Below, piece after piece: positions 51,634-61,700 of a stretch of DNA of 64,000 nt. The DNA lies in the NCBI GenBank assembly GCA_012798695.1, contig JAAZMR010000125.1:17340-81339 (forward strand). The letters run 5' to 3'. The number at the start of each line of letters is the position of its first letter. The stretch's first letter is position 1. A program made the position numbers and the translations under genes. The notes beneath the pieces were generated by a model. It saw only the letters and a program-made list of their open reading frames with translations. It was not told the origin of the DNA and did no database searches. Source of the DNA: Bacillota bacterium. Lineage in GTDB: Bacteria; Bacillota; Limnochordia; DTU087.

Positions 51634-52998
51634 TTATCCAACTTTATCTTCTCGGGCAGCCCTTTCCTGCTCAGCAATGTCATCAGCGACTTCTCCCCAT
51701 GCACTGGCATAACCCTGAAGCTTAGTGGAAAACTGATCAACTGTCTCTCCCATATCGGCTTCAGTACAGTGAGCGCCGGACTCGTGCACCATATCTCTGA
51801 TTGCACCGGGATTATCGATCAGGGGACAGGGCCGGAGATGGTTGTCATTGAATGGTTGCCGCTTTTGGTAAGCTCTGAAGAGAGATGAGCGCAAGGCTTC
51901 CTCCAATGATTTCTCCTTGATGTTGTCTGTCGCATAGTGGACAAAGGCACAGGGTTCTACCTCTCCCGCGGCGTTAATATGCATATAACGGCGGCCACCG
52001 GCTATACAACCACCCGAGACAGCCCCATCATTCCAGAAGTCCATCAGGAATATCGGTTTTCGCAAGCGCAACTCACTGGTTCGCTGATGCATATAGGCCC
52101 GCTGCTCAGGTGTTGCCATCATATCCAGATCGGCATTAGCACCAACTGGGATATAGGTGAAATACCAGACAAACCGCACACCCTTATCGATCAAGAGATC
52201 GATAAACTCGTCTGAAGAGACATTGTCCACATTATCCCTGGTATAGGTTACGGAAGCACCGAATAAGCATCCTGCCTCATTGAGCAGATCCATGGCATGC
52301 ATGACATTCTTGAATACACCTTTGCCACGCCGCTGATCAGTATACTCTTCGGTACCTTCCAGGCTGATGGCTAGGGTGACATTACCTACATCCACCATTT
52401 CCTCAACAAACTGTTCATTGATCAGGACCCCATTGGTGAAAAGGTGGAAAACCTGCTCTTTGTGTTTCCTGGCCAAGGCAAAGATATCTTTCTTGCGGAG
52501 GGTAGGTTCCCCACCAGATAGAACCACAAAGTAGATGCCCAGTTTCTCTGCCTCAGTCAGGACTCTATCCATTACCTCAAAGGGAAGATCTTCACCTCGA
52601 TATTCACCCGCCCAGCATCCAGTGCATCGTAAATTGCAGCGAGCTGTTGGGTCCATCAGAATAGCGAAGGGCACTCCCGCACCGATCTTCTTGGCCATCT
52701 CCTGCTGCTTAGGTACACCTAAGAAGCCGCCATTGACAAAGAAGTTAATTGCAATGGTATCCCGGATGTTCGGATGGATATCGGTAAAAGCGCTTACCAT
52801 GAAATCTGGCCAAGGGCTGCCGGGTTCCTGCAATACTCCTCTTACCCCTTCAATCATCTGCTTGTGATATGGATCTCGAGCAATCTTCTGTGACCAATCT
52901 AAGATTTTGAAGATATTTTTTTCTGGCGACTTGGATATATAACCTAGCCCTTGGCGAATCACAGCTTCACCCAGATAGGCAATAGCCGTTTTCATCAA
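51634..52998 (-). CDS. Radical SAM protein
   Basis: CNLRCTGCWAGEY (CX3CX2C), VVLSGGEPTLRKKDI, C-terminal SPASM-like Cys residues. Confidence 0.93.
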   Translation of the reverse strand: MMKTAIAYLGEAVIRQGLGYISKSPEKNIFKILDWSQKIARDPYHKQMIEGVRGVLQEPGSPWPDFMVSAFTDIHPNIRDTIAINFFVNGGFLGVPKQQEMAKKIGAGVPFAILMDPTARCNLRCTGCWAGEYRGEDLPFEVMDRVLTEAEKLGIYFVVLSGGEPTLRKKDIFALARKHKEQVFHLFTNGVLINEQFVEEMVDVGNVTLAISLEGTEEYTDQRRGKGVFKNVMHAMDLLNEAGCLFGASVTYTRDNVDNVSSDEFIDLLIDKGVRFVWYFTYIPVGANADLDMMATPEQRAYMHQRTSELRLRKPIFLMDFWNDGAVSGGCIAGGRRYMHINAAGEVEPCAFVHYATDNIKEKSLEEALRSSLFRAYQKRQPFNDNHLRPCPLIDNPGAIRDMVHESGAHCTEADMGETVDQFSTKLQGYASAWGEVADDIAEQERAAREDKVG

Positions 52999-53010
52999 TA
53001 CCTCCCCTTC

Positions 53011-53613
53011 CTAAGCCTCACCCATGAGCGTGTGAGGCTGCGTAATACCTGAGAAAAACAACTCTTGCAGCGTCATCTCAATGTGCTCAAGGGCCTTGTC
53101 GCTAGACAGATCTGTTGTATACAAAGCCACTACGCTGACCATGCCATAAAGGGCAGTAGCTACTGTCTCCGAATCCAAGGTCCTTAATTCGCCTTCTCTA
53201 ATTCCCTTGTCGATCACCTCCTGCAGCATCTTGATATAGCTAGACCGAATTCTTTGAGCGAAAGATGAAGACTGATCGTGATGTCCCCAAACTTCCCGGG
53301 TAATCAGGCGACATAGAGGTTGATGGTCGTGAAAATACTGCAATTGCTCCCGCAAGATAGCCCGCAGTTTGGCAACACTGCCCTTCAACGTCCGTATTTT
53401 ACCCTCCATATACTGGCCCATGTGAGTCAAGCCATCATCCAAGAGATGAATAAGAACATCTTCCTTAGTCGGAAAGTAAGTATAAAACGTTCCCTTGCCC
53501 ACTTTTGCCCGTTCAGCGATCTCCTGAACAGTTGTATTGGAGAATCCTTGAGTGGAAAAAACATCTAGTGCAGCTGCCAGGATCCGTTCCCGCTTACCAC
53601 CATCATCCGACAT
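53011..53613 (-). CDS. TetR-family regulator
   Basis: RERILAAALDVFSTQGFSNTTVQEIAERAKVGKGTFYTYFPTKEDVLIHLL. Confidence 0.95.
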   Translation of the reverse strand: MSDDGGKRERILAAALDVFSTQGFSNTTVQEIAERAKVGKGTFYTYFPTKEDVLIHLLDDGLTHMGQYMEGKIRTLKGSVAKLRAILREQLQYFHDHQPLCRLITREVWGHHDQSSSFAQRIRSSYIKMLQEVIDKGIREGELRTLDSETVATALYGMVSVVALYTTDLSSDKALEHIEMTLQELFFSGITQPHTLMGEA

Positions 53614-53720
53614 ACTGACTTGCCTCCTTAGATAGTATTACCCGGTCAGGCACATTAGACTCGCATACCCTTCGAACCCCGTCCCTAACCACTCAGCAGT
53701 AAGTAGTACATGACACTCCC

Positions 53721-53740
53721 AGAACTGACCGGTCAGTTCT
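53721..53740. promoter_or_regulatory. TetR operator candidate
   Basis: AGAACTGACCGGTCAGTTCT perfect 20-bp palindrome upstream of the TetR/radical SAM genes. Confidence 0.8.
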
Positions 53741-53947
53741 CTAGAGATATACTCCATCCATGCCGGCAAATCCTGCTGCATTTCTATCTGCAGATTGGTA
53801 GATACATTGGCGATGCACGGTGCAGCTGCGGTTTAGCAGTAAGTTAAAATCCTATTGACCTTGTAGGCATATTTCTCCTATGATCCTGTAACCTCCTCCT
53901 AAATTGTATCTAACTGCTATTCTTCCGAACATTCCCCGCTAACTACC

Positions 53948-53976
53948 TTGTGCCCTAGCTGCTTTCTAGTTATACT
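53948..53976 (+). promoter_or_regulatory. Promoter for riboswitch transcript
   Basis: TTGTGC - 17 nt - TATACT. Confidence 0.5.
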
Positions 53977-53983
53977 ATAGTTA

Positions 53984-54095
53984 GATGCTTAATCCATTCA
54001 CTGGAACGGGGGATCCCATGGGTGAATCTGCGAAAAGCAGAGGGGCGACCCGGCCCTAACCGTACAGCTAACCTCGTAAGCGTAGGGGGAAAACT
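53984..54095 (+). ncRNA. Cyclic di-AMP riboswitch (ydaO-yuaA class)
   Basis: GCTTAATCC..GGAACGGGGGATCCC..GGGTGAATC..GAGGGGCGACCCGGCCCTAACCGTACAGCTAACCTCGTAAGCGT matches conserved ydaO blocks recalled from B. subtilis; 5' GCTTA pairs with 3' TAAGC. Confidence 0.9.
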
Positions 54096-54112
54096 GCTCG
54101 GGAGGGATCAGC

Positions 54113-54271
54113 ATGAATCGATGCACCGATTGCGGTGAACGCATCGCCACTTGGGAGGATTACTGTCCAAAATGTGGTGCACGCAAAATGATCACAGGAA
54201 AGACTAAGGAAGTTCCGCAAGCGAAGAAGAAAAAGTTGGGATTGTTCAGCCGATTGCGCAGGACTCCTTAG
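54113..54271 (+). CDS. Unannotated 52-aa zinc-ribbon protein
   Basis: MNRCTDCGERIATWEDYCPKCGARKMITGKTKEVPQAKKKKLGLFSRLRRTP*; two CxxC; GGGAGGG RBS; absent from ORF track (short). Confidence 0.8.
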   Translation: MNRCTDCGERIATWEDYCPKCGARKMITGKTKEVPQAKKKKLGLFSRLRRTP

Positions 54272-54306
54272 ATTGGTTGGAGTCATGCAAGATGAATAAA
54301 AAAGTG

Positions 54307-54350
54307 CCCTAAAAGTTCGCCCACTGCAATGAGCCGGCGAACTTTTAGGG
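54307..54350. terminator. Bidirectional rho-independent terminator
   Basis: CCCTAAAAGTTCGCC ... GGCGAACTTTTAGGG, 15-bp perfect stem, TTTCTTC follows. Confidence 0.85.
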
Positions 54351-54382
54351 TTTCTTCACACAGCAAACTGGCAATGATCTGC

Positions 54383-54769
54383 CTAGCCCACTGGCTGGCC
54401 TTTCCAGAGGCCGTGCAAATTACAGAAAGCCCTGGCTTCTACATCCTCTGCAGTAATGCAAAACTTAGCTTTGGGCAAGTCACCTGGTTCGAGAAACTCA
54501 CGGTATACAACCCCGTCAGCGATTAACTCTATCCATTCGATATAATGTACTGCCTGCATGGGATGGGCATCACTGCCTACCTCCACCTGGTAACCATCAG
54601 CTAGCTTGGTAACCATCGGTACGTGCTTCTCCCGAGATGCATCAACGGTGTTCTCTTCGTGCAATACCATGGGCTCACCACAGCAAACTAACGTCCCAGC
54701 ACCTGCCCGGACCATTTCTACCATGTTTCCGCACTGCTTGCATTCATAGACTTGGTTTAACTTGGTCAT
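54383..54769 (-). CDS. dfx: Desulfoferrodoxin / superoxide reductase
   Basis: YECKQCGNMVEM...LVCCGEPM; EKHVPMVTK; HPMQAVHYIEWIEL; FCNLHGLWKG. Confidence 0.95.
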   Translation of the reverse strand: MTKLNQVYECKQCGNMVEMVRAGAGTLVCCGEPMVLHEENTVDASREKHVPMVTKLADGYQVEVGSDAHPMQAVHYIEWIELIADGVVYREFLEPGDLPKAKFCITAEDVEARAFCNLHGLWKGQPVG

Positions 54770-54868
54770 CATATTGCCTCCCCACTTACATCTTCGCTTA
54801 TCCTGGTAGTTATAATCATTACCGTTTTTGCACCAAGTTAAACCTCTTTATTCATTGCCATCAGACGA

Positions 54869-55270
54869 TTAAGCTTCCTGCTTGATTATGTGATCTAGCA
54901 CCTCGGCGGCTTTCAGTACTACCATCCGGCACTTGAGTTCTTCGGTCCGATGCTGTTCCTTAAGTGGAGCACAATAGATACTGCCCATCTCTTCGGCATA
55001 GATATCAAACAGCTTCTGGGTGAGCTCCCGAATCCGGTTGCTTTCATGAGCTTGTTTGTTCACAAACAATCGGCCCAATACCATGATCGCTCCCGTCAGC
55101 GCCCCACAGACACTCTCGATACCCATCCCACCACCAAAGCCGGCTGCTGCTTTCAAATCATCTCGATCAAATCCTAACTCGTAAGCGATGTTCGCTCCAT
55201 ATAAAATGGTTTCAGCACAGTTAAGATCTTGATCAATTCCGTATCCATCCTGCAATAGTTCGACTAGCAT
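54869..55270 (-). CDS. C_GCAxxG_C_C family redox protein
   Basis: LNCAETILYGANIAYELG, GFGGGMGIESVCGALTGAIMVLG; start about 55270. Confidence 0.88.
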   Translation of the reverse strand: MLVELLQDGYGIDQDLNCAETILYGANIAYELGFDRDDLKAAAGFGGGMGIESVCGALTGAIMVLGRLFVNKQAHESNRIRELTQKLFDIYAEEMGSIYCAPLKEQHRTEELKCRMVVLKAAEVLDHIIKQEA

Positions 55271-55348
55271 CTGATTGCCTCCCACTCCCCATCCAGTCCT
55301 CAATTCTTGTGTGATATAGCCAACAGATTAAGCATTTATGACTATTTG

Positions 55349-55942
55349 CTAGCTTGCTGCCTCCTGTGATAGACCCGGTAATAGGACATACTGTATGTCC
55401 TCAGCTACATCGTCCAACTCAACTGACTCTCCATAGAGAATGTAACTAGCCACTACATAGTCTATAGCACCATTGACCATGGCAGCCGCTTGAGGAGCCG
55501 CCACTGGAAAGTGAGTAGGCAGAAGCAGAGCCAGTGCATCGATCGTAGGCTGTTCCAATGACTTGCGCAGATTCCATACCCGGTGCTGCAAGTCCTTGGG
55601 AAAATCCGGTACTGAATGGGACATCGATTCCGCCAGTCGCTGATTCTTGATAAATAACTGACCCCTAAGCCTTGCCAATGTTTGAATGCATTCCTGCAGT
55701 GAGCTCACGCCCTTTAACCAAGCACTCAGTGTATGCACATATTCCTCGGTTCGCTCCTCTAGAAGTGAGACAAACAACTCCTGTTTGCTGGCAAAATAGA
55801 GATATAAAGTTCCCTTGGCCACTCCTGCGGTTTCCGCGATGTCATCCATCCTCGCTGCGGCAAAACCTCGGGTTGTAAATATTAACTCAGCAGCATCTAG
55901 TATCTCACGACGCTTATCCTGCAAAGCATCTTCGTTTTTCAA
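55349..55942 (-). CDS. TetR-family regulator
   Basis: RREILDAAELIFTTRGFAAARMDDIAETAGVAKGTLYLYFASKQELFVSLL. Confidence 0.95.
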   Translation of the reverse strand: MKNEDALQDKRREILDAAELIFTTRGFAAARMDDIAETAGVAKGTLYLYFASKQELFVSLLEERTEEYVHTLSAWLKGVSSLQECIQTLARLRGQLFIKNQRLAESMSHSVPDFPKDLQHRVWNLRKSLEQPTIDALALLLPTHFPVAAPQAAAMVNGAIDYVVASYILYGESVELDDVAEDIQYVLLPGLSQEAAS

Positions 55943-55955
55943 GCTACCCAGCTCC

Positions 55956-57635
55956 CTAGTTCTCCATTAGGCCATCCCACTCGTTGCGTCCCACAACTCG
56001 AACCAACGTTTCTGTATCTATCCCCATGGCCAGCACTACCTTACTCTTGTTAGTCTCATAGGTAAAGCCAGCATCCAAAACTCGGTTCTGGGCCTGGAGC
56101 ACCATTAGCCGACCTTCCCTCACTTCTTTACCCGTAACCGATCCCAAATCATAGAGCAGTCGTAATTGCTCTAAAGTCTCTTGAGCAGCTCTCTCTCCTT
56201 CGAGGGCCAGCTCATAGGCCTTCCAGGCTAGGTCTAGTTGCTGCAATCGGCTGTTTAAGTCCAAGTAGACTCCATCTTGTGCCATCTTCTCTTGCACTCT
56301 AGCCTTCTCCACTGCCGCCTCTTTAGCCGCTAGCTTGGCCTTGCGAGCTCCGCCATCCCCAAACCTATAAGTTAAGCTCAGTTCTATCTGCCAAGGATCG
56401 ACACTATCGAAGGCTGGTATTTCGCTGGTTTCGGATTCAGGGAGATAGCGCATTTTAGACTGATCCACCTCAGGCTTATTCACCTTCGTCTTCACCACTG
56501 TACCCATGAGGGCTCGATTGGAATCTATGGATGACTGCAAGATCAGATCATCTTCTGGCATATACTGACCAGCCAGCTTCACAGTCCAATCCCGCTCTTC
56601 TTTAACCGAAGTATAAGCCGTCTCCGTCATGGCTCTTTGCTGGCGCGCCATAGCTAGTTCCGGCCTGTGCTCCAGAGTGTAAGCATAAGCTGTATCCAGC
56701 TCGACCGTCCAAGGGATCACGCTCATATCCTGCGATTCTGCCAGATACTCCGCCCAGGCCAGAGCCGTATCTACCTCTACATTGCCCAAACCCATATGCT
56801 GCAAGAGAGCAAGTGTGGCCAATTCCAAGCCCATAGCAGCTGCTTGCAGGCCATTTTCAGCTTCTATACAGGTATTCCTTTCCTTCAGTACATCCAAAGG
56901 GGTAGCCATGCCTAAAGTAAGCTGCTCTTCTGCTGTCTTAAGGTTAAGTTCGGCATGCCGCCATGCCTCCCTAGCCAACTCTAAGCCATTGTATGCTCTC
57001 AAGACATCGTAGTACCCGCTCTGTGCTGTGATCACTATGTCTTTAATTGCCTGCTCTCTGCGCAATACCGCAATCTCTGTACCGATTTCCGCCTGTTTGG
57101 TCAGCCCCTTGAGCTGAGCATTGGGCCCCAGTTGCTGGTAATAGGTCAGAGAACCGATCGTCGTACTCAGACGATCATCAAGGGTTAGACCACCGACAAC
57201 CAATGGATATAAGGCATATTCTTCCCCGTACTGGGCTTCGAATTGACTCATGAATCCCTGAAGCACCGCTGGGTTATTCGCCAGATTCTCCACCTTATGC
57301 TGACCGGTCAGGCTTAGCTGTGGCCGCAAGGCCGCATCTACTTCCTGTCGGCCGGCTAAAGCTTCTCTCAGCTCCCAATCAGCAATCTGCATACTGGGGT
57401 TATTCGCCACAGCCACCCGCAGGATATCCTCTAAAGACCAGATGTTGCCCAATTTTGCCGCGAGTACATCCTGCTGGGCCGGGTCTACAGCTTTTTGCTC
57501 CAGTACCGGTATCTCTACCGCCATCACTAAGCCGGGAAAGCAAACCAAAGCCACTATCCCCGCAATAGCGATCAGTGCCCAGGCCCTGATCCTCCGATTA
57601 TTTGACTCCCTACATCTTTTCTGCAGCATTATCAA
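55956..57635 (-). CDS. TolC-family outer-membrane-type efflux protein (full length)
   Basis: Two coiled-coil repeats each with extended barrel-like insertion; LSLTYRFGDGGARKAKLAAKEAAVEKARVQEK. Confidence 0.88.
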   Translation of the reverse strand: MIMLQKRCRESNNRRIRAWALIAIAGIVALVCFPGLVMAVEIPVLEQKAVDPAQQDVLAAKLGNIWSLEDILRVAVANNPSMQIADWELREALAGRQEVDAALRPQLSLTGQHKVENLANNPAVLQGFMSQFEAQYGEEYALYPLVVGGLTLDDRLSTTIGSLTYYQQLGPNAQLKGLTKQAEIGTEIAVLRREQAIKDIVITAQSGYYDVLRAYNGLELAREAWRHAELNLKTAEEQLTLGMATPLDVLKERNTCIEAENGLQAAAMGLELATLALLQHMGLGNVEVDTALAWAEYLAESQDMSVIPWTVELDTAYAYTLEHRPELAMARQQRAMTETAYTSVKEERDWTVKLAGQYMPEDDLILQSSIDSNRALMGTVVKTKVNKPEVDQSKMRYLPESETSEIPAFDSVDPWQIELSLTYRFGDGGARKAKLAAKEAAVEKARVQEKMAQDGVYLDLNSRLQQLDLAWKAYELALEGERAAQETLEQLRLLYDLGSVTGKEVREGRLMVLQAQNRVLDAGFTYETNKSKVVLAMGIDTETLVRVVGRNEWDGLMEN

Positions 57636-57643
57636 GCCGCTCC

Positions 57644-58717
57644 TTACTGCTCTGCCGGCTCACCCGCAAGGGGCCGAGCCACTGCATGGAAATACCTGGT
57701 TTTCGCCAGATTATAGTCAAAGATAGCATTGACCAGATCGTTCTTGGCAGCTAATACGCCGATCTGGGCATCTTCCAGATCGTTGCTGGTAATCATGTCT
57801 GCCTCATAAGATAGCTCCGACAGCCGCAGCATCTCTGCCGCTTCCTCCACACCCTTCTGCAGCACGGGAATGCGTTCTTCCGCATCCTTCCAAGCAGAAT
57901 GGCTCTGCTTGATCTGAAGGGTCAACCCCTGCCTGACCTGTTCTAGCTGCCGCTTGAGCTTAGCTAGATTCAGCTCTGCCTGACGCAAGGTCAGAGCTGG
58001 AGTATACTCATTGTCCGAGATCTCCACATTCTTCTCGGCGACTTCAATGGCCAAGAGCAGTTGCTTAATCTCATCCCGATTGGCCAGAGCATAGGCCATA
58101 TCTTCTTCGGGATCGACTTTGACCGGCTCTACTTCCAGAGCAATCTCTTGGGGCAAAACCGCAGCATCTAGATCAATACCCAGGGTTTGACGAAACTTCA
58201 TCTGTGCAAGCTCCAGGCCGTGATGTGCTTGGGACACGCCTGACTCGCTGCTCAGCACACTGCGGCTGGCCTTGATCACATCCAGCCGAGTAGCGGTGCC
58301 TACAGCTAGCTTCTTCTGGGCGACTTCTTCATGTCGAAGAGCTGACTCCAGGCCTTCCTTGGCAATCTCCAAAAGGTTTTGTGTCCTCAGGGCGTTGAAG
58401 TAGTCGGTTCTCACTTCCAGAGCCAACCCATCCCGAGCAGTCAGATACTTCTGTTGAGCTACATCCAGTCCAGCTTGAGCCTGCATCAATAATACCGGTG
58501 AAGGCTTCATGATCATCGCGGCTTCCGCCTGCTTATATTGAAACTCTGCTTCTTCTACCGCCAGACGCGCCAGCTGTAAACTTACGCTGTTTTCAAACGC
58601 TATTGCCTCTGCTTCCTCCAGTGCTACATACCGGACACCATCGGCAGCAACAATACCGGAAAGAGCCAATACCAACAACGCTACTAAACCAAAGGTCAAC
58701 CATTTTTGCCCTTGCAT
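57644..58717 (-). CDS. TolC-family protein, short form
   Basis: ALEEAEAIAFENSVSLQLARLAVEEAEFQYKQAEA, VGTATRLDVIKASRSVLSSESGVSQAHHGLELAQMKFRQTLGID. Confidence 0.85.
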   Translation of the reverse strand: MQGQKWLTFGLVALLVLALSGIVAADGVRYVALEEAEAIAFENSVSLQLARLAVEEAEFQYKQAEAAMIMKPSPVLLMQAQAGLDVAQQKYLTARDGLALEVRTDYFNALRTQNLLEIAKEGLESALRHEEVAQKKLAVGTATRLDVIKASRSVLSSESGVSQAHHGLELAQMKFRQTLGIDLDAAVLPQEIALEVEPVKVDPEEDMAYALANRDEIKQLLLAIEVAEKNVEISDNEYTPALTLRQAELNLAKLKRQLEQVRQGLTLQIKQSHSAWKDAEERIPVLQKGVEEAAEMLRLSELSYEADMITSNDLEDAQIGVLAAKNDLVNAIFDYNLAKTRYFHAVARPLAGEPAEQ

Positions 58718-58772
58718 AGCACTCACTCCCATACTGTTTCTTCGGCCATTCGCTCTTACTCCCATCAGCCTC

Positions 58773-61700
58773 TTACTTTGCCACACTAGATCCACCATCT
58801 ACAGCCTCTTCGCCCCTTCCCACCAGCCGCGCTATGCGCCGACCGAATCCATCAATGAAGGTATATACAACCGGAACGACCAGCAAAGTCAATAGGGTGG
58901 AGGTAACCAGTCCTCCGATCACCGTAAAAGCAATCGGCTTAGCCAATTCGCTCCCTGCCCCGTGGGAAAAGGCCAGAGGCAGCATGCCCAGGACCGTGGT
59001 CAAAGTCGTCATCAAGATCGGTCTCAGCCTGATTTCACCAGCTTCGATTACCGCTTGGTTCCGTGCCATTCCCTGAGCCCGCAACTGGTTGATGCAGTCT
59101 ATCAGGACGATGGCGTTATTGACTACGATACCCGCCAACATGATCGCCCCTACAAAGGAGATCACGTTGAAAGTGGCTTTCCCAATCAGAAGCCCTAGTA
59201 TTACTCCGATCACTGCCAGAGGCAAGGTAACCATGATAATCAGAGGCTGCAGCAGTGACTCAAACTGAGATGCCAGAATCATGAAAACCAACAGAATGCC
59301 TAGCAGCATGGCCTGGCCTAACTCGATAAAAGACTCCTGCATCAGCTGGTCTTGACCAGCATAGGTTACTGCCATCCCTTCTGGTAACGTGAATCCATCC
59401 ACTAGCTGCCGAATATCCTCCATCACCAAGTTGAGGGGCCGCCCGGCAATGTCCCCAGAAATGGTGACAATGCGACTCTGTCCACTGCGCGTGATCTGAA
59501 TGGGACTTTGCCCATACTTGAGGGTAGCCAGGTCCTGCAGCGGGATTAGGGAACCTCTGGCTGAGACAATCGGTACATTGTAAATCGCTTCAGGATCTCC
59601 CCGCCATTCTTCACCTAAGCGCACTGAGACATCAATTTCTTTGCCCTCACTGCGAAACTTGGTCACGGTAGTACCACTGACCGCCATCCGTAAGGTAGAA
59701 GCTATCTGGGCTACACTAATACCATGGGCTGCTGCCTTATCCCGGTTGATCTCTACCTGGATCTCGGGACTGCTCTCATCAAGGCTGCTAGTTAGCTGTC
59801 TAGTTCCAGGTATCTCCTTGAGAGCAGTGACCAGCTCTTCCGAAGCTAGGGTTAGAAGATTCATATCATCTCCCCTGAGCTCCAATTGAATTGGCCGGCC
59901 AAAGGCGCCCATCATGATATCACCCCCGGAAACGTTAATCTTTGCTCCGGGTATCTCTGCTACGAAATCTTGTATCTCGACTGCGATTTCCCGTACTTCC
60001 CGTTCTCGTTCAGTTATTGGTACCAAACTCACACCAATACTGCCCTGTTCTCCACCACCAGTACTAACCCCAGAGGATGATATGCCACCCGAACCCACGG
60101 ATGTATAAATCACTTCCACTTCTGGTATGGCCGCTACGTGATCTTCTATACTACGGATAACTACATCGGTATCTTCCAGCTTGGTACCCTTGGGCATAGA
60201 TACTGATATGCTGATCTGGCCTTGGTCCATTGTGGGCATGAATTCCATACCCACCCTCGGGCTGAGGATCAGTGAAATGACTAGGGTCGCTACCGCGATA
60301 CCGATAGTCACCAGCCGATGATGAAGTACCCAGCTGATCAAACGACCATAAAGTTCTTGTAGATGATGACTAAAGCGACCCATGAATTTCAGAAAACGAA
60401 TGCCGCCATCTTTCGCATCGACAGTCCCATTCCCCATGATCTGTGAAGCTAACATAGGCACTAAACTTAAGGAAATCAAAAGCGAAGCGAGTAGTGAGAA
60501 AGTAACAGTAAAGGCCATGTCCCGGAATATCTCACCGGCAATACCGGAGACGTATACCACAGGGATAAAGACCGAAACTGTAGTTAGGGTCGATGCTGTA
60601 ATCGCTGTCCCTACCTCTTCTGCTCCTATCTGAGCTGCTTCCATGGCGTTCTTGCCCAGCTCACGCTGACGGAAAATATTCTCTAGGACCACTATGGCGT
60701 TGTCTACTAACATGCCAACACCTAGGGCTAGGCCTCCCAGAGACATCATGTTCAGGGTGGTCTTGCTGAAAAAGATCAGAATGAACGCCGTCATGATTGA
60801 TATCGGTATCGCCACCCCGATAATCAACGTGGGGCGCATACTCCGCAGGAAGACCAGGAGTATCAGCATGGCCAGTACGCCACCCAGGAGAGCATTAGAG
60901 GCAACGCCTTTGATAGATTGCTTAATAAATAGCGATGTGTCCTGAGCAATCTCCAGGGATGTGTCTTGACCTAATTCTCTTTCTAGATTCCCGACAGCTG
61001 TCCGCACTTTTTCCGCGACTCGCACACTGTTGCTGCTGGCTTCCTTCTGAACGGACAGCATAATGCTGGGCTGGCCATTATAACGGCTTAAGTGTGTGGC
61101 TTTCTTATACCCATCTTCTACCTCGCCAATATCGGCCAGGCTAATCAGGCCGCCTCCGGCGGTGGGTACCTTGACGGACCGGATCTGCTCAACACTGGTA
61201 AACTCACCGGCTGTCCTTAGAATGTACTCCAAGCCGTGATCTTCGATATTACCTGCCGGCAGATTCATGCTGGCCATCCGCAGAGATTGGCTAACTGCAT
61301 CTATCGATACTCCGTGAGCGGCCATGAGCCCTGGATGTAAGACTATGCGGATTTCCCGTGTCTGTCCGCCGGAAACGCTTACCGAAGCAACACCCTCCAA
61401 ACGCTCCAACCGGTTCTTTACAGTATGCTCAGCTACATACCGCAACTCGTGTGATGGGCGGTCACCTTTCAATACCAACTGCATAATCGGAATAATCGTG
61501 GGGTCGAATTTAACCACCAGAGGTGCTTCGGCTTCATCAGGAATGTAGTTCTTGACCTGATCAATCTTCTCTCTCACATCCAGAGAGGCGAAGTCCATGT
61601 TGATACCCCAGTTGAACTCCGCGATGACGATAGAGAGCCCCTTAGTGGAATATGAACTGATGTTCGTGACATTATTTACCGCTCCCAATACCTCTTCCAT

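Noticed and set aside
57300-57311. CTGACCGGTCAG palindrome resembling the TetR operators
   Set aside because: Inside the coding sequence of the 559-aa TolC gene, encoding Leu-Thr-Gly-Gln; no intergenic context.
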